64,000 bases of DNA, taken from positions 372,001 to 436,000 of the forward strand of contig JAFEKR010000037.1 of the NCBI GenBank assembly GCA_019022495.1. Direction: 5' to 3'. Below are positions 19,571-33,778 of this stretch, one piece after another. The translations under genes were made by a program, and so were the position numbers. Under the pieces are notes generated by a model. The model made no database searches, was not told the origin of the DNA, and worked only from the letters and a program-made list of their open reading frames with translations. The stretch comes from Epichloe hybrida (taxonomy: Eukaryota > Ascomycota > Sordariomycetes > Hypocreales > Clavicipitaceae). The stretch's first letter is position 1; each line of letters opens with the position of its first letter.

Positions 19571-22500
19571 TTATAAAAGGAATCCTTTATATGCCTATAG
19601 AACTTAGAGAGCTTAAATTCTATATCCTTAATATAGCTACCCTATTCCTCTTCTTAATTACTAATATAGATAAGATATAAGTTAAGATTAATAACCTTAC
19701 TAACGTACTTATCTAAGGCAATAAGACTATACCCATTATATAATAATAGGGCTATCCTTAGTAGTTACTAGAAGCAAGAGAAACAGTTACCTTCTACCTT
19801 TTAGAAGGAGATATCCGTTAATTATATTATTAACTTAGTTACCCTTCTGTTTAATAGCTTATAAAGATCCTTTACTAAGCTAGTTACAAAGTTAAATGCT
19901 AGGTAATTAAGAAATTAACCAAAGTCTGCTACTATTACTAGATATATAGAAAGGCCCCTAGTTAATTCAAGTTTACAATCAAAGATAACCACGAATTTAA
20001 CTACAAGATTATTATTAATATCATGTAAATCAATAGCTAACTAGTGCTTTATATTATTAATTTAGTAACCTTATTCTAAGCAGCCTAATTCCTTAATCTA
20101 AAGAAGCAAAAGGCTTAAGATATCTAGGATGCTATCCGCGAATATTAGATTAATACTTATCTTAGACCTCTAGATTAGATTATCCATAATGCTAGCAATA
20201 ACTTTGCTTCTACTAAATTTAGGTATTATGCTTAATTAATGTTAATTAAAACTAGTAAGATGCTAATTAAAGCCTATAATAGCATTAGAAAGGTTAAGAG
20301 ATACTATGGACCTCTATGCCAAGCCTATAATATTATTATAGACTCAATTAGAACAGAGCTTACGCTAGAGTAATGTCTCTAAATAGCTATTAAGGTAATT
20401 AATAACTCTATAGGCCTAAATAGTATTATCCTAACTATACTAGTCTTCAGAGGCTACCCGTAAATAATAGATAAGTCACTACTAAGCGTCTCTATTATTT
20501 TATATACTAAAGTAATTCGCAAAGCCACTAATAAAGTCCGCTGCTATCTAGCTTCACAGCAGGTCTATAATGCCCTTAAAGCCTAGAATAGCCCTAATAT
20601 AGCGCTTATATATTAGCTACCCCTATAGGCTAATATACATATATAAAGAGAGAAAGGTAGCTAGCATAGCCTATATAAGCTACTTACTACTAATAAAGAG
20701 ACCTATACTATTAATATACCCTATAGCCTAGTAAAGTTCTACTCTATAGTAGTAAAGCCTTATTATAAAGACTTATATACTATAGAGAGGCTAGAGTAGT
20801 AGGAGATAAAGCCCTATAATCCACTAGAGTAATAACTAAGTAATATAAAGGAAGAAGGAGCTATATAACTAACTACTACTAATAAAAAAGATTCTCTAAT
20901 AGAAGATAGTAAAGAGCTATAGGCACTAGCTAAGAGAAAGTAAGGGAGACTAAGAAAGGCCCTTATAGTATAATTTATAAGTATAGGAGAGTCTAATAAA
21001 GAGGCTTATAAAGCCTAAAAGGCCTTAAGAGAAAGCTATTAAGTTAAAGACTTATTACTATGCCCTAAAGGAATAAAAGTAAGGAAAAGAAAACCTTATA
21101 GCTCTAAGAAGGATATTAGCCTAGTTTAGCTTTATATACTTATAAATAAAGATTAAGAGAAGGCCTTTATTTAAGAGGTTATAACCAGAGGGATGCTAAG
21201 TATAGTATTCCTTATAGCAAAGAAAGAGGCTAATTAAAACCTTACTCTTTAGCTTTACTAAGAAGAAAGGATTATAACCCTAGGAAAACCCTTTAAGTAA
21301 TCTAATTAAGCTAAGATTAACGCTTTACAAGCTCGCAATATATTCAAATTTGTTAAGTTTAACCTAGTAAAGCATAGAGGTCATAGAATCTTCGATTCTT
21401 GTATAGTTAGAGAGATTAAAGGCAAGGGAATAGACTTGCTATACAAGAAATCCTGCCTCATTATACAAGGCCATAATAACAAAGGAAAGGAATTCATCCT
21501 AATGTAATTGCTAATAATTTAACAAGCAAGCTAATAACTTATCGTAGCTATCGCTCTATTATTAAGAAAAAGAGGCATTTACCTTTGGATTCGCGATATC
21601 ACGTAAGCCTACACTTAATCGCATACGGTGCTAATAAGGCTAATTATTATAAGATTACTAAAGCAAATTATATATCTCTTTCTAGAAGGGACTGTAATTA
21701 AATTAATTAGATCTCTTTACGGGATTATAAAGGCTAGAACCTACTAGTAGGTAATGTACTTCTATTACTATAGGGATAACCTTAATATAACAACTTTAAT
21801 ATATAATCCCTGCTTGTTAATTATAGCTCTGAATAATAAGAACCTCTTTAGTATTATTAGAATATAAACTAATAATACATTAGGCTTAAGTAATGATAAC
21901 TTCTTCTAAAAAGAAGAGAAAGAGCTCTAGAAGGCTAATTTTATAGCTAAAGAAAAGCAATAATTAACCACTAAGAATCCCCTTATCTTTAATAGCTGCA
22001 TCTTAACCTAAAACACTGATAATTTATTAATCTTAACCTAGAAGGGCTAGAGTTAGAAGATTAAGGAAGTTAATCCTTAATCCTTAATAGTAAAGCAAGA
22101 CTATATAGAATAATAAGCCTAAGAAAGCTATATTATAACTATATATTAACTAGAAGCTTCCTATGACCTATTAATTCTAGCTTAACACTAAGAACCCTCT
22201 AGGGAAGATATTATATATCTTAATAAATGCCTTAAATAGTAGATTAAGAATTAATAACATAGACTATAATATATTCCTTTAGTTCTTAAGGAGGTAAAGC
22301 TCTTTATATTTATAAATAGATTACTTACTAATAATAAGGATTTAAGCTCACAGATCGGATACGTAATTATAATTGGCAATAAGATAATGCAAGATAATAA
22401 TACCTTTATTATAAAAGGTAACATTATTACGTATAGCTTAATAAAGAGCAAGAGAGTCACTTATAGCACGCTTACCTCTAAGGTATACAGCATAGTTCAA

Positions 22501-23016
22501 GGCGCAGACATCGCCTACGTGATTTCCATAACTCTACATTAGATCATAGATTAATTAAAGATACCTCGAATTCCTATGATTCTCTATACCAATTCTTTTT
22601 CGTTATATAAATATCTTATAAAGCTAGGAACTATAAAGGAGAAGAGACTAATAATTAATATTATAGCTCTTTGTTAATTATACGAAAGGCATAAGATTTA
22701 CGAAGTCAGATAGATTAATAGCAACAACAATCCGGCAAATGCGATAACAAAAGCATTACTAAATTTATTACTTTTCTCTTTAATTAATTCGAATGAATTA
22801 ATAATTTATATTAAAGGATAGGTAAAGAGACCTATAATATTAAGGGATAGGAGCTTAGGCAAGGACTAATAAATTAATTTAATTAACTAATGCCACGACA
22901 GCCAATCAAAGCAGCGGATTCCCATTAAGGGATCCACTAGTATATACTTTCCTTTGATCTGATTTTTATTACGTTTTTAAGCTCTTTAGCTACAAAGGAA
23001 AAAGAGAGACTGCTAG

Positions 23017-23278
23017 TGTTAATTCCTTCGGATTTTTATTAGTTCAATTATAGCTAAAGACCGGACTAATTATAGGTCTGGCGCGATGCACGTAATATGA
23101 TTGGCTGCATCAATTCGCCACCCCCTTTTGTGCCCTACATACGGATTTCGCCCACTTTTCTAGCATCTAGACTTTCCCTCTCTTCTCCCTCTTTCCTAGC
23201 TAGCTAATTTAACTAACTATCATCGACTTCAATTTATACGGGATTTATTACCTACGCAGGACCTTGGTGCAACCAACA
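23017..23278 (+). repeat. Copia-1 LTR, element A 3' LTR
   Basis: This 262-base repeat starts TGTTAATTCCTTCGG and ends GGTGCAACCAACA. It pairs with 15975-16236 and is followed by the AAAGT duplication. Confidence 0.9.
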
Positions 23279-26200
23279 AAAGTAATAAATTCGGTAATGC
23301 TTTTGTTATTACATCCGCTAGATTATCATTGCTATTAATCTATCTAACTTCGTAGATCTTATGCCTTTTGTATAATTAATAAAGGGCTATAATATTAATT
23401 ATTAGTCTCTTCTCCTTTATAGTTCCTAGCTTTATAAGATATTTATATAATAAAAAAGAATTAGTATAGAGAATCATAGGAATTTAAGGCATCTTTAATT
23501 AATCCGTAATCTGATGTAAAGTTATAGAAATTACGTAGGTAATGTCTACGCCTTATACTATGCTATATAATTTAGATATAAGCGCGCTACGAGTGACTCT
23601 CTTGCTCTTTGTTAAGCTATACATAATAATGTTACCTTTTATAATAAAGGTATTATTATCTTGTATTATCTCGTTACTAATCACGATTATGTATTCGATC
23701 TGTGAGCTCAAATCCTTATTATTAGCAAGCAATCTATCTATAAACACAAAGAGCTTTGCCTCCTTAAGGACTAAAGGAATATATTATAGTTTACGCTATT
23801 AATTCTTAATCTACTATTTAAGGCGTTTGTTAAGATATATAATATCTTTTATAAAGGGCTCTTAGTATTAAGCTATAATTAATAGGTTATAGAAAGCTTC
23901 TAGTTAATATATAGTTATAATATAGCTTCCTTAGGCTTGTTATTCTACGTAGTCTTACTTTACTATTAGGGATTAAGGATTAACTTCCTTAATCTTCTAA
24001 CTCTAGCCCTTCTGGGTTAAGATTAATAAATTATTAGTATTTTAGGTTAAGATACACCTGTTAAAGATAAGGGGATTCTTAGCAGTTAATTATTGCTTTT
24101 CTTTAGCTATAAAATTAGCCTTCTAGAGCTCTTTCTCTTCTTTTTAGAAGAAGTTATTATTACTTAGGCCTAATATATTATTAGTTTGTATTCTAATAAT
24201 GCTAAAGAGATTCTTATTATTTAGGGCTATGATTAATAAGCAGGGATTATAGGTTAAAGTTATTATATTAAGGTTATCCCTGTGGTGACGGAAGTATATT
24301 GCCTACTAGTGGGTTCTAGCCTTTACAATCCCGTAAAGAGGTCTAATTAATTTAATTATAATCCCTTCTAGAAAGAGATATATAATTTGCTTTAGTAGTC
24401 TCACAATAATTAGCCTCGTTAGCATTATGTGCGATTAAGTGTAAGCTTGCGTAATATTACGAATCTAAAGGTAAATGCCTTTTCTTTTTAATAACAAAGC
24501 AATAGCTATAATAAGGCATTAGCTTACTTATTATATTATTAGCGATTACGTTAGGATAAATTCCTTTCCTTTATTATTATAGCCTTATATAATAAGACAA
24601 GATTTCTTATATAGCAAGTCTATTCCTTTGCCTTTAATCTCTCTAACTATACAAGAATTAAAGATTCTATAACCTCCGTGCTTTAATAGGTTAAACTTAA
24701 CGAATTTAAATATATTATAAGCTTATAAAGCGTTAATCTTAGCTTAGTTAGACTACTTAAAGGGTTTTCCTAGGGTTATAATCCTTCCTTCTTAGTAAAG
24801 CTAAAGGGTAAGGTTTTAATTAGCCTCTTCCTTTACTATAAGAAATGCTATGCTTAGTATCCCTCTAGTTATAACCTTTTAAATAAAGGCCTCCTCTTAA
24901 TCTTTATTTATAAGTATATAGAGCTAAGCTAGGCTAATATTATTCTTAAGGCTATAAGGTCTTCTTTTCCTTACTTTTATTCCTTTAGGGCATAGTAATA
25001 AGTCTTTAACTTAATAGCTTTCCCTTAGGGCCTTTTAGGCTTTATAAGCCTTTTTATTAGACTTTCCTATACTTATAAATTACACTATAAGGGCCTTTCT
25101 TAGTTTCCCTTGCTTTCTCTTAGCTAGCGCCTATAGCTCTTTACTATCTTCTATTAGAGAATCTCTTTTATTAGTAGTAGTTAGTTATATAGCTCCTTCT
25201 TCCTCTTTATTACTTAGCTATTACTCTAGTAAAATATAAGGCTTTATCTCCTACTACTCTAGCCTCTCTATAGTATATAAGTCTTTATAATAAGGCTTTA
25301 CTACTATAAAGTAAAACTTTACTAGGCTATAGGGTATATTAATAGTATAGGTCTCTCTATTAGTAGTAAGTAGCTTATAAGGGCTATACTAGCTACCTTT
25401 CTCTCTTTATATGTATATATTAGCCTATAGGGGTAGCTAATATATAAGCGCTATATTAAGGCTATTCTAAGCTTTAAGGGTATTATAAACTTACTATAAA
25501 GCTAGATAGTAGCGGACTTTATTAGTAGCTTTACGAATTACTTTAGTATATTAAATAATAAAGATACTTAGTGGTAACTTATCTATTATTTATAAGTAGT
25601 CTCCAAAGACTAGTAAGGTTAGGATAATACTATTTAGGCTTGTAAAGTTATTAATTACCTTAATAGCTATTTAGAGATGTTATTCTAGCGTGAGTTCTAT
25701 TCTAATTAAGTCTATAATAATGTTATAGGCTTAGCATAAAGGTCTATAATATCTCTTAACTTTTCTAATACTATTATAGGCTTTAATTAGTATCTTATTA
25801 GTCTTAATTAATATTAGTTAAGCATAGTGCTTAAACTTAGCGGAAGCGAAGTTATTACTAGCGTTATATATAATCTATTCTAGAGGTCTGAGATAGGTAT
25901 TAATCTAACATTTACGGATTGCATCCTAGATGTCTTAAGCCTTCTGCTTCTTTAGATTAAGGAATTAGGCTACCTAGAATAATATTACTAAATTAACGAT
26001 GTGAAGTACTAGTTAGCCATTGATTTACACGATATTAATGATAATCTTGTAGTTAAATTTGTAGTTATCTTTGATTGTGAACTTAAATCAACCAGGGGCC
26101 TTTCCATGCATCTAGTAATAGTAGTAAACTTTAGTTAATTCCTTAATTACCTAGCGTTTAACTTCGTAGCTAGCTTAGTAAAGGATCTTTATAAGTTATT

Positions 26201-26898
26201 AAACGGAAGGGTAACTAAGTTAATAATGTAATTAATAGATATCTCCTTCTAAAAGGTGGAAGGCAACTATTTCTCTTGCTTCTAGTAACTACTAAGGATA
26301 GCCCTATTATTATACAATAGGTATAGTTTTATTACCTTAGATAAGCATATTAGTAAGGTTATTAATCTTAACTTATATCTTATTTATATTAGTAATTAAG
26401 AAGAGAAACAGGGTGGCTATGTTAAGGACATAGAATTCAAGCTCTCTAAGTTCCATAGGCATATAAAGGATTTCTCTTATAACTACTAATCCAGTGCTAA
26501 ATGTGATAATTTAGGGTTCGTAGGGGGTTACCTTTAATAAAGGTATTAATCTTAATAAAGCCTTTACTTATGCCTCTCCTATAGTTAATTTTCCTATGGC
26601 GCTAGTGTTAGGCATAATCCCTCTAAAGACCTCTTTAGAATAGTGTTCTTTAGAGATATAGTAAATTAAGCCTTTATTATACTCTTATAGCTTATAAAGC
26701 TCCTATCTAAGGAATATGTGTTAGAAGGCTTGATTATTTAGGGTTACGAGGACATTAACATTAGTAGCGTTATAGTTAGTCTGTAATCCGGAGTAGAAGA
26801 ATTATATGATGCTTAGATATGCTATTAATAGTAACTCCTTAATATTATTATTATTATCTTTAGCTTCTATATAAGCTATAAGATATACTTCCTAATTC

Positions 26899-29800
26899 GC
26901 TAGACATCAGAGTCCACTACGAAGGCGCCGAAGACATCCCCGGATCTAACTATATCCCATAACTAATTAGCATTTTTAACGAATGGCAGGAAGCCGTCCC
27001 TCGGGTCCTTAGATATGTATAGGGAGCTATAAACTAACCACACGCGAAGGTGAAGGCCGCAATTAGACTCCAGCCTAAAAACATGCTAGACCTGTGTAAT
27101 AAAAAGGGAATAGATAACTATATAATATAGCTTATCACAAGCCTATAATAGATTATAGATAAGGTAGTCCTAAAGAAGGCCTAGGGACTCCCTAGCCTAA
27201 AGGCATAGTAGTTAAGGAAAGCCTAAGAGTTAGTTAGTAAAGTAAGGTAAGCTAAGAGATAATAGAGACGCTAGAGGACTAACATAAACTAGCAAGCCTA
27301 TACTAAGGTGGAAAAGGACTAAGAATATATTATAAGGGAAGAGAAAAGAAATATATAGAGGGATATATTATAAAAGGCTAATATATAGGAAAAAGACAGA
27401 GGGGTCTAGAGGCTTAAGAGATAGGCTTAACTTTAAAGCTAGGCCCTCCTAGAGCTCCCTAGACTCCCTAAGCTAAAAAGAAATAAAAATAACCCTAACC
27501 TAGCTACTATATATAATAATAAGGCTAGCGTACTAGTATAAAGATTCTTCCCTAAGCTAATAGTAGACCTCTTATATATACTAGACCTCTCCTTCCTAGA
27601 GCTAGAAAATACACTACTACTAGATAAAGAATAATTTAGGTGAGAGAAGATTAATAATATCCTAGTAAATATAGCTAGCTAGAAGGCGCTAGGAGATAAT
27701 AAACTCCTAGCAGGCCTTATTAAAGCCTATAATAACCTAGCTAAAGATACTATAGCTAGGCTCCTAAATATAGTCCTAGAAATAGGATACTTCCTAGCCT
27801 GCTTCTAAACTATAAAAGTAGTAGTAATTAGGAAACCTAGTAAAACTACTAAGGAAATAAGGAGAGCTAATACATAAAGACTAATCTTACTACTTAATAT
27901 AGTAGGAAAGATTATAGAAGCGGTGATAGTAAAGTAACTTATAGCCTTTACTAAGGTAAAGGGACTACTCCCTAAACTCTAGATAGGTAATAGGATAAAT
28001 AAATTAATAAAAACTATAATAAGAGTCCTTATTAAATACGTTAAAGAGGCTTAGGGAAGGGGTAGTATTACCTTACTAGCGCAAATAAATATATCTTTAG
28101 TATTTAATAGAGTTAGCTACCTATACCTAATATACTTACTTATAAAGATAGGAGTCCTATAATAGCTAATAGTAGTAATATAAAGCTTCCTTATAAATAG
28201 AATAAGCTAGCTTAGCTTTAATAAAGGACTCTCTAGACTATTTATAATTAAGGCTAGCACCTTATAAGAATTACCCCTCTCCCTAATTCTCTTTTTACTT
28301 TACTTAGTAAAGCTTTATATTTACCTTTAGGCTATCCTAGGTATAGTAGCTATAGGATTTATAAATAATATAAATATAGTAGCCTTTAGTAAGAATATAG
28401 TATAAACCTAGAGGAGACTTAAAGCTATGTAAAAGATCTATAAGGAATAGGTAAAGTAAGTAGGAGTTAAGTTTAATCTAGCTAAAACTAAACTTATATA
28501 CTTTAGTAAGTCCTATAGACCTCCCTAGGCTAGAGTCTAACTTAGAGTAAAGGAGATAGCGCCTATAGAATTATATAAATTCCTAGGAGTATAGGTTAAT
28601 AGAAAACTTAACTAGAGTGCCTATAGAAATATCCTTAAGGGTAAGTTAGCCTAGTAGTAGCTTATACTCTCTAAGCTAGTAGTATTAGCCTAAGGATATA
28701 GCTTTAGAGATACTAGACTCCTATATATATAGGTAGTCTAACCTATCCTTGCCTATAAAGCAAGCACTTACTACACCCTTACTAAGAAGGGGGGATAGCT
28801 AAGAGAAGTAGTAAAAAGCTTTATAGTAAATTAATTAGCTTGCCTCTAGATTATCATAGGGGCGTTTAAGGCCACACCTATTATATAACTAGAAGTTAAG
28901 ACTTATATCCCCCCCCTTAACCTTTACTTAAATAAAATAAAGTAAAGGTTTAAAGATAGAATTATTAATAGTAGGATAGTAAGGATAATCTAAGCTATAG
29001 CTAACTTAGTTATAATAGTACTACGCTATAGAAGAAGACCCTTACCTATTAATAATAAACTAGATGTAAACCTAGATAAGGAATAGAAGAAATAATAGGA
29101 GAACTAGTATAATAAAGAGAGGCTAGCCTAGAGTAGATATATTAGAGAACTAACTAAAGACTACTTACTCTCCTATAACCTAAAGGAAATCTAGGAATTT
29201 CACACTAATATAGATAAGCATATCTCTTTAATAATTATCTAATTACGCATAGGAAAGATAGGCCTAAATAAGTTCCTATTCTAAAGAAAGGTTCCTAGGG
29301 TGGTTTCGCCCCTATATAGCTATAGTTAAGCTATAGAAGACTAATACTATATACTAGTTAATTATAGCAAATATAACCATAGGTGACCTTAGTAGCGATA
29401 GCCCGCTGACGTATAGGAGGCGAGGCTAGCCCTAAATAAACCTTAAAAAGCAAAATATTTAGCTAAATAGTTTCTTAGTATAAGATAACTCTAATATTAC
29501 TTATTAGCATAGGAGCTAGCTATAAGACAGCTTAGAATACCACTAGACCTAGGCTGAATCCGTTAATAGATAGAAAACCTTCTAATTATAAATCTAGCAT
29601 AAGGGATAGAATAGATAGTGTAGGCATAGAGGCAGGCTAGGGGAGGGACTAATTTCATAATTCATAATTATAATAAAGAATATTTAGGTCTAGAACTATT
29701 ATTAGATTAATTTTAACTATAAACTCTAGGTATTATAAGTCCTACTAGCTTACTACTACCCTTACTTTAAGCTAAATTTAAGCTACTACCTTATTCCTTC

Positions 29801-31376
29801 TCTAGGATAGGAATTATATCTATAGCCACCTAGTTATAATTTTTTATAGGGATGATAGCAAGTAGGAGATAGTTTATCTCTGCTACGTGTGTGTTAAGGC
29901 GCGTAAGCTAAAAGATAAGCTTAGTATACTATTCCTTAGAGGAATTAGCCTAGTCTAGGCCTGCTGCTAAGGCGCTTTATTTCTTCTTTACCTAATTACT
30001 AGTGTAGAGCTTCTTAACCTAGTCCTAGAAGCCTTCTAGGGCCTATTAAGGAAGATATTAGAGCTAGAACAGACTTACTACTAAGCTAGAATAGACTTAC
30101 TACACCCCTATTAGCTATAGAAGCCTAGGTCTTAACTAACTACTAATGCTTATTTTAATTACTAGATAAGTTTAGCTAAAATAGCGGATTAGATATAGAA
30201 CTAAGCTAGAGTAAGGGCAATTATTAATTATTACCTAATAGCATTAATAGTTCTAAACCTAATAGTTAAAACACGCGTTAGTAGCCGCCCCTATTTAGTA
30301 AGTTAGCCCTATTACTAAACTAGAGTAGGACTAACCTACTAATAATAAGATAGCACTAGTATCTAAGGTCCTAAACTAAATAAGATTTATAGGAAACGTA
30401 TTAAACTTCTCTTAGTTTACTAAGCTAAAGTAAATTAGTAGTAAACTAGGCCTAGAGTAGAAGTAAATATAACTTATAGATAGACCCTTCTCTATGACCT
30501 ACGCGTATTGCTTTTTAGTTATAGACTTCCTTAGGAAGTTCTTATACTTATAAGATTCCTAGGTAAATTAGAGCTAGACAAGTAGTAATACTAGAGTACT
30601 TATAACTTCTAGTGCTATTATACTAGATTTAGTCTAAATTTATAGTAAACGTTAGTAAATAACCTAACCCTAGCCTAGAATAGCCTTAAATAGCTAGAAA
30701 GAAAAGAAAAACCTATAGGAAGTTTAATATAAAGAGAAGAAAGAGACTAGGACCCTAGGGGGGGAGAGCTCTCTTTTATACCTATAGAGGGGGGGGGAGG
30801 GATAATTTAGATAACTTACTTAAAAACAAAGTACATAACGTAATTAATAAATCTAATAACACATAAGCAATCTTAACCTAGGACTACCCTAGTCTAGGGC
30901 TATAACTACCCTCCCCTAGTGCTAGTTAAATAAAACTAGGTGCTTAGACTTTACTAGATATATAAGGTAGGAATAAGCTAGAGATAGCTAAAAAGTAAGG
31001 CTATAGGAGAGTAAGCATAAGAGTAAATAAGAAGTGAATTAACACTATAAATCTAGATTTACTCTGCCCTAGCCTAAAGCAAAGAGACTTAGGATAGGTA
31101 TATTATTATACTAGAGTAGGACTAGAAAGGGCCTATAAACTCTTATTTTACATATCTTTCCTTTTTTTTTCTTTTTAATAGGATAAGGCTAGTATAAGCT
31201 AGTAATAAACACTTACGATAGGAAACACACTAAGTAGCGCAGACCCGTTATAGGGCTAGCGCTGGCCTGTATACGGACGTAAGGGGGTTTTTCTTCCTAG
31301 TATAGGGTTTTCCCTTTTAACTCAGTAGTAGGAGTACTAGTAATAGCTATCTATAGAGCTAACTAGCATAAATAAT
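26899..31376 (+). mobile_element. Tad-like non-LTR retrotransposon (LINE) inserted in element B
   Basis: This 4478-base insertion is flanked by the 16-base duplication ATATACTTCCTAATTC (26883-26898 and 31377-31392); elements C and D carry the uninterrupted site. The plus-strand interior (about 27.5-29.4 kb) reads as a RIP-degraded reverse transcriptase when stops are ignored. It has segments like QINISLVFNRVSYLYL, LPLSLILFLLYLVKLY and IGFINNINIVAF, the last at the catalytic YADD-type position with both aspartates replaced by asparagine. A C-terminal part like LRIGKIGLNKFLF and VPRVVSPLYSY follows. No endonuclease domain was recognised upstream, so the copy is probably 5'-truncated. The last ~1.9 kb (29.43-31.38 kb) has no identified content. 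Confidence 0.82.
29430..31376. other. Unidentified 1.9-kb distal part of the LINE insertion
   Basis: This lies between the end of the LINE protein-like region and the 3' target duplication. It is AT-rich and stop-rich with some GC-rich islands, for example GTTATAGGGCTAGCGCTGGC near 31.25 kb. It has a G-run near 30.79 kb and a T-rich tract near 31.16 kb. It could be a long 3' untranslated region or another eroded insertion; no terminal repeats were found. Confidence 0.4.
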
Positions 31377-33778
31377 ATATACTTCCTAATTCTTACCTAA
31401 GCCTTTATTAGGCTTATTATTATCCTACCCTTTATAGGAGGTAAGGAATACCTAGAATCTTTTCTTTAAAGGGGGTGTATAATATATTTTACTAGCTTAC
31501 TAGTAGTCCTTTTCTTTTTAATGTTCTTTAGCGAAGTAATTAGAGAACTAGCAGCTGCTCTTACTATATATAAAGCAGCGCTTAGTACTTAGCCTAGAGC
31601 TCTATCTATAATAACTTCCTCTGCCGTGGGGGGATAATTACTATCTATACTAATAATTAGTAAACATAGCCTCTAGAGGGTCTCCTTATTAGTACTAAAG
31701 GTATTAGGAGGGCCTCTTATTTAATTCTATAATAGTAATTACCTTACAGAGGTCTCTAGTAAGACTTTTAAAGCCTAGGGAGTGTATATATTCTACTATC
31801 TAATATTTAGGCACACTAGCTATAGTATTTAAGGCTTGCTTATAGAGCTTAGTATTTACTGTTTTAGTAGGGTATAGTCCTCTATGGATTTTCTTAAGTG
31901 TTAATAATATAATCTTAAGGTAATTAAGCTTACTTTTATTAGGGTTCTTCTTAATTATACTCTTTAGTGTTATACTACTTTACTTATAGTAATAGAATTA
32001 CTAGTTACTTTCTATCTTAAAGTGTTAATAAATATAAGTAATTATCTCTTTATAGGAATAGTTATTCCTAAAGAGGTAATTAAGGTAGTATTGCTTAGTA
32101 TTACCTATTAATATAATAGGGAAAGCCTTCTAATAATACGTTTAAGAAAGGTTAATTCTATTATACTTATTTTTAAAGAGCGTAATCTTTAGCGTTAAGA
32201 AGTTATATAGCTTTCTACTATAGTAATTACTATTCTTATATATCTTTATAAGCTCTAAGATTTTCTTTGTGATTTAATCTTTAGAGGGGAATTACTATAA
32301 AGGTATAATTTATTATAAATAACAGTCTACTAGTTGTTCTTAATAATGATTATCTAGATAAAGCTATTAATATAATAGGGATTATTATAGGGGTTCTTAT
32401 AAGGGTTTAAGTAATCTCTAGGGTTAGGGAAGGTTAATTTCTAGGGTAGGTTATTAGGGCTATTAATATTAAGGTTCTAGGGGTTTAGAAGATTGTGGTC
32501 TTTCTTGTAATCTTTCCTATAACTAAAGGGGTATTAAGGTTTAATAAAGCACTTCCTTAAGTAATACTAGGATTAAATATCCTAGGCCTTACCTAATAAG
32601 GACGCTATAATCTTATAAAGAATTATGTAATTCTCTAATAATATCCTTAGATACCCTTTTAAAGGTGTCTTTAGACTAGCCTTTAAAGTCTTCTTAGAAT
32701 AATTCCTATAGGTTATTATCTCTCTAACCTTAATGCTTACTAAGGTTAATAAATCTTATAATCTAGTTATTAAGCTTAAGCTATGTAGTAGTGTCTAGAT
32801 TTAGCTTAATAGATTCTTTCTAGTTATATAAGAATTTATAAGTAAGCTATTAAAGGTATGGGGGTAATTTATGCCTTTAAGGTCTCTTAGGGGTAATAAT
32901 TAAAGCCTTGCTATTACTAGTAGCCTTTGCTCTTATAGAAGGTCTAGATTCCTCTGCTATCTTTAACTATAAAAGGAATATTACTAATTTGTTGTTTTTA
33001 TTACTAATTAAGCTCCTATATTTACCTATTACTATTATAAGGTTCTTCTTTCGCATTTTAGGAGCGTTATTACTCTAATAAAATTAGAAGATTATAAAAA
33101 CAGGGAAAAATAGAAGAAAAAGCAGTAAAAGTAGCAAAAGTAGTAATAAGAACAAATTAATAGAGATAAAGAAAGTAATAGAAGTTCTAAAAGTAACTAG
33201 AAAATAATAGGAAAAGTAATAAGGGAATAATAGGAATTACTACTTCCTGTTTTTTATAAAAAGGAGGGAAGGAGATAATCTCTCTTTCTTACTAATAAGT
33301 ATAGGGCGAATAGCACTAATAATAAAGGGGGTAAAAAATAAGCAGTAAATGCTTATAGGAATAGATTAAAGGTCTATTAGATAAAGGGAATATTTATAGA
33401 GAAGTTATAGATGTGTTAGCTAGCTTAGCTAAGGTTATTTAACGTTAGGTTTGAAATAAATGCCTTGCAGTAATAGATTCGGTTATTTGGTTAGTTTTCT
33501 TGTAATAGACAATAAAATTAATAATTAACAATAATATCCTAGATAAATATAATAAAGTTATATCCCTAAGCCTAAGGGTTAATAGATTAATTTCTTAGAA
33601 GCCTAACAAGCCTATAACTAGGATTCTAGTCTCTTCCTTTAGTATACTTATATAGTTATGCCTCTTTACTATAATAACCGTTATAGTATAACAAGGGGTA
33701 GTAGTAGTGGTGTCTATAGAAATATCTTTTCTTATAATACCTAGCTTATCTATAGTTATAAAGTTAACCACTAATTAG

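Larger units (their letters stand above)
16970..22870 (+). pseudogene. Degraded Copia gag-pol of element A
   Basis: Domains can be followed in one main frame despite stops. Gag holds a zinc-knuckle remnant at about 18436-18480 (pattern C/Y-FIC-SKSS-C/Y-x-SSNH, two cysteines replaced by tyrosine and the tryptophan by a stop). An HHCC-integrase region lies at about 19830-19970 and the integrase core at about 20010-20270 (AIREYQINTYLRP...IIHNAS..FAS-like). Reverse transcriptase spans about 21350-22200 (GTVIKLIRSLYGI, TLGLSNDNFF). RNase H spans about 22280-22870 (KEKRLIINIIAL, HKIYEVR, NPANAITKALL). Changes are mainly CAG/CAA to TAG/TAA and Cys to Tyr, the signature of CpA-to-TpA mutation on both strands. 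The 525-base insertion splits it between gag and integrase. Confidence 0.75.
15975..23278 (+). mobile_element. Copia-1 element A, inserted in element B
   Basis: This plus-strand LTR retrotransposon of 7.3 kb has LTRs at 15975-16236 and 23017-23278 and a 5-bp target duplication AAAGT (15970-15974 and 23279-23283). The same stretch runs uninterrupted in element C near 35.09 kb, confirming the insertion site. A purine-rich tract (about 22994-23009) precedes the 3' LTR. The interior encodes degraded Copia gag-pol and carries a 525-base solo-LTR-like insertion at 19046-19570. All frames are broken by RIP-type stops. Confidence 0.9.
23284..33070 (-). pseudogene. Degraded Copia gag-pol of element B
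   Basis: On the minus strand the order from high to low coordinates is gag (about 33.07 to 31.4 kb, then after the LINE below 26.9 kb), integrase (about 26.5-25.6 kb), reverse transcriptase (about 24.7-23.85 kb) and RNase H (about 23.85-23.28 kb). The zinc-knuckle region lies at about 31.52-31.60 kb. The sequence is colinear with elements A, C, D and E and is full of TAG/TAA stops. The LINE divides it in two. Confidence 0.7.

Noticed and set aside
22251..22460. Hydrophobic 60-86 residue frames that recur antisense to RNase H (22251-22460, 23542-23802, 41860-42060, 55017-55226)
   Set aside because: They are open in the antisense frame of the same Copia-1 region in four copies. RIP enriches TA and happens to leave that frame open; the sense strand carries the recognisable RNase H. 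No independent gene is supported.
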